Source: Physcomitrium patens (lineage: Eukaryota; Streptophyta; Bryopsida; Funariales; Funariaceae). Taken from it: a stretch of 64,000 nt of DNA. The position numbers and the translations under genes were made by a program. The DNA lies in contig NC_037265.1 of assembly GCF_000002425.4 (NCBI RefSeq), forward strand, positions 10,580,707 to 10,644,706. Reading direction: 5' to 3'. A model generated the notes under the pieces. That model worked only from the letters and a program-made list of their open reading frames with translations, did no database searches and was not told the DNA's origin. Below are positions 59,311-64,000 of the stretch, piece after piece; position 1 is the stretch's first letter; every line of letters begins with the position of its first letter.

Positions 59311-61890
59311 ATATAATAATTGAATCATATTATTTATTTATTTATTAATAAATACAACATCAATTTTTATAATCTAACATTTGTGTAGCTATTAAGTATG
59401 CTTTGTACTTTTAAACAAATTGGAAAATTTCATTATCTAAAAAAGATTATTTTGCATATAAACATATGTGGTAGATGTATTTTATAGATGTACTTGTAGT
59501 ATTCTTTTCTCTTATTAATTGATTAATTAATTTTTTTCTTCTTCTTTCTTCTAAATCTTATATGTTTTCATAAACCCGTTATACAACAAAAAAATCCTTT
59601 ATTCTTATATCATAATAAATAATTAACTAAAATTATTTTTATGACTTTATTAATGAATTGAAAAAAACATGTCTTATGTTAATAAAGAAGGAATGCACTT
59701 TAAAGTATATTAAAAAATTAACTAATTTTTTTTCTAAACTTCACAATTAAATTAAAACAAAAAATATCTAATTTCTATTTTTTTTATAGTAAAGTCCTAT
59801 AGCCTCTGTTACAAGATTATAATCATATTCTTTCTTCATAAATACAACAAATATTTCTAAAATTCATACTCTTATAAAAATTTCTTCTTGCTACTATGGT
59901 TCTAAGAGAAGTTATTATAGCTTATATTTTAATTGTATGATAAAATTATGCCTTTGGTGAGATACTTTGTAATATGGCTTCATTCCAAAAAAATTAATAC
60001 TAATACATAGAACCTTTGTAATTATTGTATATATTTTTTTAATATTTGAAAAAAATTTGAGCTTAAAAAAATCTCTTGCTATGCATGTACGACTATAATA
60101 TGTCATTAATGCCAAAAAAGATAATAATAAATATGTGTAAGAAAGAAATAATGTCATAATGTTAAATTTTTTAATCTTATTCTTTAAAAAATAATAACAC
60201 TAGCAATTAAAATAAAGATAAAAATAACTAAATTATTAATTTAAAAAACTAAAAATCACATGTATATTCAATTGATTAAATTATAATGTTATTTTATATG
60301 TCAATTTAAGAATGTTATAAAAAATTAAATAAAAATAATATTTATTAATTTATTAATTTATTAATAATATATAAATATATATTTTATGCACTAAATTAAA
60401 TTATACTGAGTTTTTAATATAAAATAAGTTTTAAAAATTGAAAATACAAATCTTATATAAAATACTAAAAAATAACTATAAAAAATTATATTAGATTTTT
60501 TTACTAAAAAATTAATTTTATTATAACATCTATAATTCTATATATATATATATATATATATGCACACACACATACAAAAAAAAATATTACATTAGTATAA
60601 AATTGAATAGAAAATATTTAAAGTATTGAAAATTTTATTTTTTATATTTCTATGTCTCTTTTCTGTCTTTTTTAAGTCAAGTATATAAAATTATATAATA
60701 TTTAGTTGCATTTGAAGTAAAATTATTATATTTTATTTTTTAAAATAATAAAAAAAATTATAAATAAAAAATAAAAGAAATATTAATTTAAAATTTTAAA
60801 TAATTAAAAATAATAATTCTTAAATTTATTTATTTTTAAAATAATGACTTTCCTATTTGACTCCGAAATCTCATCATTTATTCATTTCTACATTTTCATT
60901 CTACATCTTCAATATTTTTTTAAAAAATCAAATATATATATTTTAAAAATCAATACCATGAATTGAAGTAATAACCAATACATTGATTAAGCATGGCAAC
61001 AACAAGAAACACAATGTTTGTTACAATAAAACACCTCAAATATCCACACTCATCTTTCTCAAAGCAAAGTCACAAGCACATACGAGAATAAAGCAATCTA
61101 AGCTAAGCAAAGGAAAGATTTGACTACTCAAAAGAGCAAGAAACAAGGCAAAGAATAAAGCGAGGTTTATAATCTCTCTTCCCTTCATGCAGCTCATCAC
61201 CATTGTAAATCCACTATAATGAGCTTAGAGTTGGTCACAAATTGCACTTGGCGGCAACATCACTGTATGGCAATGAACGTTAGAATACATCGCATTTTCC
61301 AAACTAATACATCAGTAAGATTGCTCATCAGACTATATGAACAAAATTGATTACATTAACATGGCAGCTATATAGACAACAATTTTGAAGGCCACTTGCA
61401 AGCAGTCTTAGAAGATATTTATTAAAACAGCACTATACTTCTAGTAGAAAGTGGTAATCATTATAAATAGCAAAAATTTTAAAAATAATGGAGACCAATT
61501 CAAATTACAAGCTTATATAAATAAGCTTGTCTTAATCATGCACAATAATGCAAGCAATAGCTTCATTCTACACTCTTGTTTTTGAATGTGATTTAGTTTC
61601 CTATTGCTGTTTCAATATTTTTTTATTTTGTTTTGATATTATATTAGAACATGTTTCTGAATTAAATGGTAGAAATCATGCTAGTACTTCCTTGTAAGAT
61701 ATAGAAAGGACCAAATGGCAAAAAACAAGCTAATATTTTTAATTTTTTGAAATGAAAAGAGAAGTTTTAGAACAAGAATGAATTGCTATAGGAAACCATT
61801 GAAGCTATATCATTGAATAAGTTCAAACAAGCTAAGAATTGTACTTCAAATCTCTCCTATAAACTAAGAGTAGATAACTCCAAGGTAAAA
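59311..61890. other. AT-rich DNA, probably including the 5' LTR of element H
   Basis: No gene recognised. By position the 5' LTR and leader of the copia element H should lie in about 61000-61890, but neither LTR edges nor a tRNA binding site could be picked out. Confidence 0.4.
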
Positions 61891-61914
61891 GAAAAAGCTA
61901 CTCCATGTTTTGAG

Positions 61915-62740
61915 CATCATGAACATAAAATCAACCTCGCCAATGATTGATCTACACAACTTAGAAGGAGCCAATAATTTTTTGGTATAGAAGATAAAGA
62001 TGCATATATTCTTCATAAAAGATAAACTTTGGAAACTTCTTTGTCTACAAAATGTAGATTTACAATAAGCAAATAATACTATTAAAGTCATCAATCCCAC
62101 CATTGCTTTGACATGCCAATAGTACTAATATAATAAATATAAAGCAATGACTATGGAAAAAATATTTGTAAAAGATAGTATTATTCACCACATTGCAAAT
62201 TTTCATGACATTGCATAAGCATAGCAAGTCCTACACAATTTTTTTAATGACAAAAATATGGTATAGACAATGTTACTGTTCAACTAGTTATACTCAATCA
62301 AGATGGACAAAAGAAATTTTGTGGCAGATTACTTATAAAAAACCAGCAAAATCATAACTCAATTATGATTATAAAGACAAGAAGTATTAAAATTAAGACT
62401 AATCTACATCTTACTCAATAGCCAACTCCAAGAATACAAAGGCCTTATTTAGGGCTTCTTGACAAATTGTCTAGTTTTGAGAAGCTTATAGAAAAGTTGC
62501 TAATTAAAGAAGCACACCAATCTTGCTAAGTAACATAACATAAAAAAATAATTTCTTTTAGAAAATAAAGAGAGCATCCTATTGAAAGAAGACACAATAG
62601 AGGTAAGATAACATGACTTGAAGAAATGGACAACATATTGCAACTTAGATTTCTTTCAACATTCTCAATGGTAATAAATAGGAGAAATAGACAATGTAAT
62701 AAATATGGCCAAAGGTGCCATTGGATGAGAGAGTGTATAT
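61915..62740 (+). pseudogene. Element H gag
   Basis: Reads LHNLEGANNFLV, KIKMHIFFIKDKLWKLL, IIHHIANFHDIA, VLHNFFNDKNMV, MLLFN, LIYILLNS and LIEKLLIKEAHQSC in order, the layout of plant copia gag. The zinc knuckle at about 62692-62733 is CNKYGQRCHWMREC: the second Cys of CX2CX4HX4C has become Tyr (TGT to TAT). Confidence 0.82.
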
Positions 62741-62879
62741 ATTCTTATTGATGAAGAAGACTAATTCCAAATTCATAAGTGAACATCATAGCAATAGAAA
62801 GGATTTCAAAGATAGTGAGGAAAAAAAAAAATAATAAATAAAAAAAAATGAAGAAGTAGAATTAATTTTTTTTGATATA

Positions 62880-63760
62880 GCAATGCTTATTATAAACATA
62901 GAAGAAGACAATGATTCATTGTACCTTCATAGTGGAGCCTCAATTCACGTCACATATAACAATATAAACTTTCAAAAAAATCATTTTAGCTACATAAATT
63001 ATCAAAGTACAATTTGTTGACGGCCACTCCCACATTGTTGCATGGCAAGCCTCTATCATAATGAACTACATGGAATAAAAATCAATCAATATCAAACATC
63101 TTCCATATATCAAGTGTTAAAAAAAATCTTCTATTAGTAGGCATAATAGCTGATTAAGGATGAATTGTGATCTTTTTCTTTGTCAAATGCTAAATTATGT
63201 GAAAACAATTACAACCAACCAATATTGTAGAAGGTATTAGAAATTTGTATTTGAACCTCTACAAACTCTTGACACCAAGAGAAAGAGAATTTAATATAAT
63301 CAAAGGTTCTAGTATGCAACTTTGGCACTAAAAACTTGACTACAACAACTATAGATTCTTGCATGCATCCTCGCAAAATGCCATGACCTAAGATATACCT
63401 TACATCCCTATCAAGAGAATTAAATATTACAAATGCGACTTAGTAAAATCTCGTAGACCAAAGCGACAAAAATAAAGTATCACAAGAATAAACAAGAAGC
63501 ACAAGCTTTTATATGTCAACCTATGTAGATCCTTAAAGAACGGCTTATTTGGTGGTTCCAAGTATTTTTTTACTATTACCAATGATTTCAATTAAATGAC
63601 ATGGATTTTTTTTTTTCAAAGCCAAAAGCAAAGCTCTTACAAAATTCAAAGAGCTCTACCATTAAATCAATAAGAGTAGCAAAAAATATAAAGTTTATAA
63701 ATTGATTAAGGAGGTGAATATATGCCTAGCAAATTCATAGAGTCTTATAAATAAGTCAAT
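62880..63760 (+). pseudogene. Element H protease and integrase
   Basis: Protease: SLYLHSGASIHVTYN near 62915-62960, with His replacing the catalytic Asp of LDSGAS. Integrase: LYVNLCRSLKNGLFGGSKYF near 63509-63570 (family motif DLCGPM, here with Asn for the first catalytic Asp), then TNDFN, MTWIFFFQS and DEGG. Stops throughout. Confidence 0.82.
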
Positions 63761-64000
63761 ATCATGTGCCAATTAACAACCCTATACACTCCATATTAAA
63801 ATAAAATTGTAAAATGTAAGAACTGCACAATCTTCAATTAAGCAAGAAGCATGGCCATCCATTCAAACCTATTGCATCTACTCTCGCCAAAGGTTATTGC
63901 AATAACTTATTTACCAATTATTAGCCCTTTAAGAGCCAATTAAGGATTATTACCAATAGAATAGTACACTAGTAAGTCCATTGATATGAAAAAACTCAAG

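Larger units (their letters stand above)
61895..64000 (+). mobile_element. Element H: Ty1/copia element, 5' part (runs off the window)
   Basis: Plus-strand relic with gag, zinc knuckle, protease and integrase in copia order; RT would lie beyond 64000. Every domain has stops. The 5' border is unresolved. Confidence 0.82.

Noticed and set aside
61864-62103. 79-codon minus-strand open frame
   Set aside because: The plus strand encodes a recognisable copia gag (element H) over the same bases.
1-64000. An undescribed defence or biosynthetic gene system
   Set aside because: Apart from the NHX gene, every coding segment I could identify belongs to retrotransposons or a MULE; no gene cluster is present.

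Overview
The window is nuclear DNA of a land plant. The evidence is a plant-type intron-rich gene (an endosomal Na+/H+ exchanger of the NHX5/NHX6 class, 21 coding exons) and a very AT-rich surround built almost wholly of decaying Ty3/gypsy and Ty1/copia retrotransposons. The species cannot be fixed by eye; a gene island in methylation-decayed, chromodomain-gypsy-rich DNA would suit a bryophyte such as a moss, but that is inference.

Layout. 1-16559 is a nested stack. The oldest element (C, minus strand, 5' LTR 15997-16559) is broken in its reverse transcriptase by element B (2191-15088, minus), which carries 1.74-kb LTRs and a gag-like ORF but no pol. B's left LTR is in turn broken by chromovirus A (3140-9532, minus), with 561-bp LTRs and a perfect TACAC target duplication. 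A separate element X (plus strand; only its pol tail and a 1360-bp 3' LTR are in view) is inserted in C's RNase H region. 17851-37067 is a second stack: chromovirus E (minus) holds element D (about 19968-26469, plus) in its integrase and element F (28333-35711, plus, CATAG duplication on both sides) in its protease-RT linker. 37068-40060 is AT-rich with no gene seen.

40061-48309 is the only cellular gene: a GC-richer leader/promoter with a 60-bp tandem duplication, then the NHX gene (615 codons). I could place every exon; frame is kept through all 20 introns. Two introns are U12-type AT-AC introns with recognisable minor-spliceosome donor and branch-site sequences; the rest are GT-AG. Exons next to the AT-AC introns are only 20-32 nt long.

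48310-64000 is again transposon land: a copia element lacking RT (G, 49135-52164), a Mutator-like (MULE) transposase pseudogene (about 52580-54290), several short tandem and inverted repeats, and the first part of another copia element (H, from about 61900 to beyond the window edge). Most stop codons and lost catalytic residues in the transposons fit C-to-T/G-to-A transitions, as expected from deamination of methylated cytosine.
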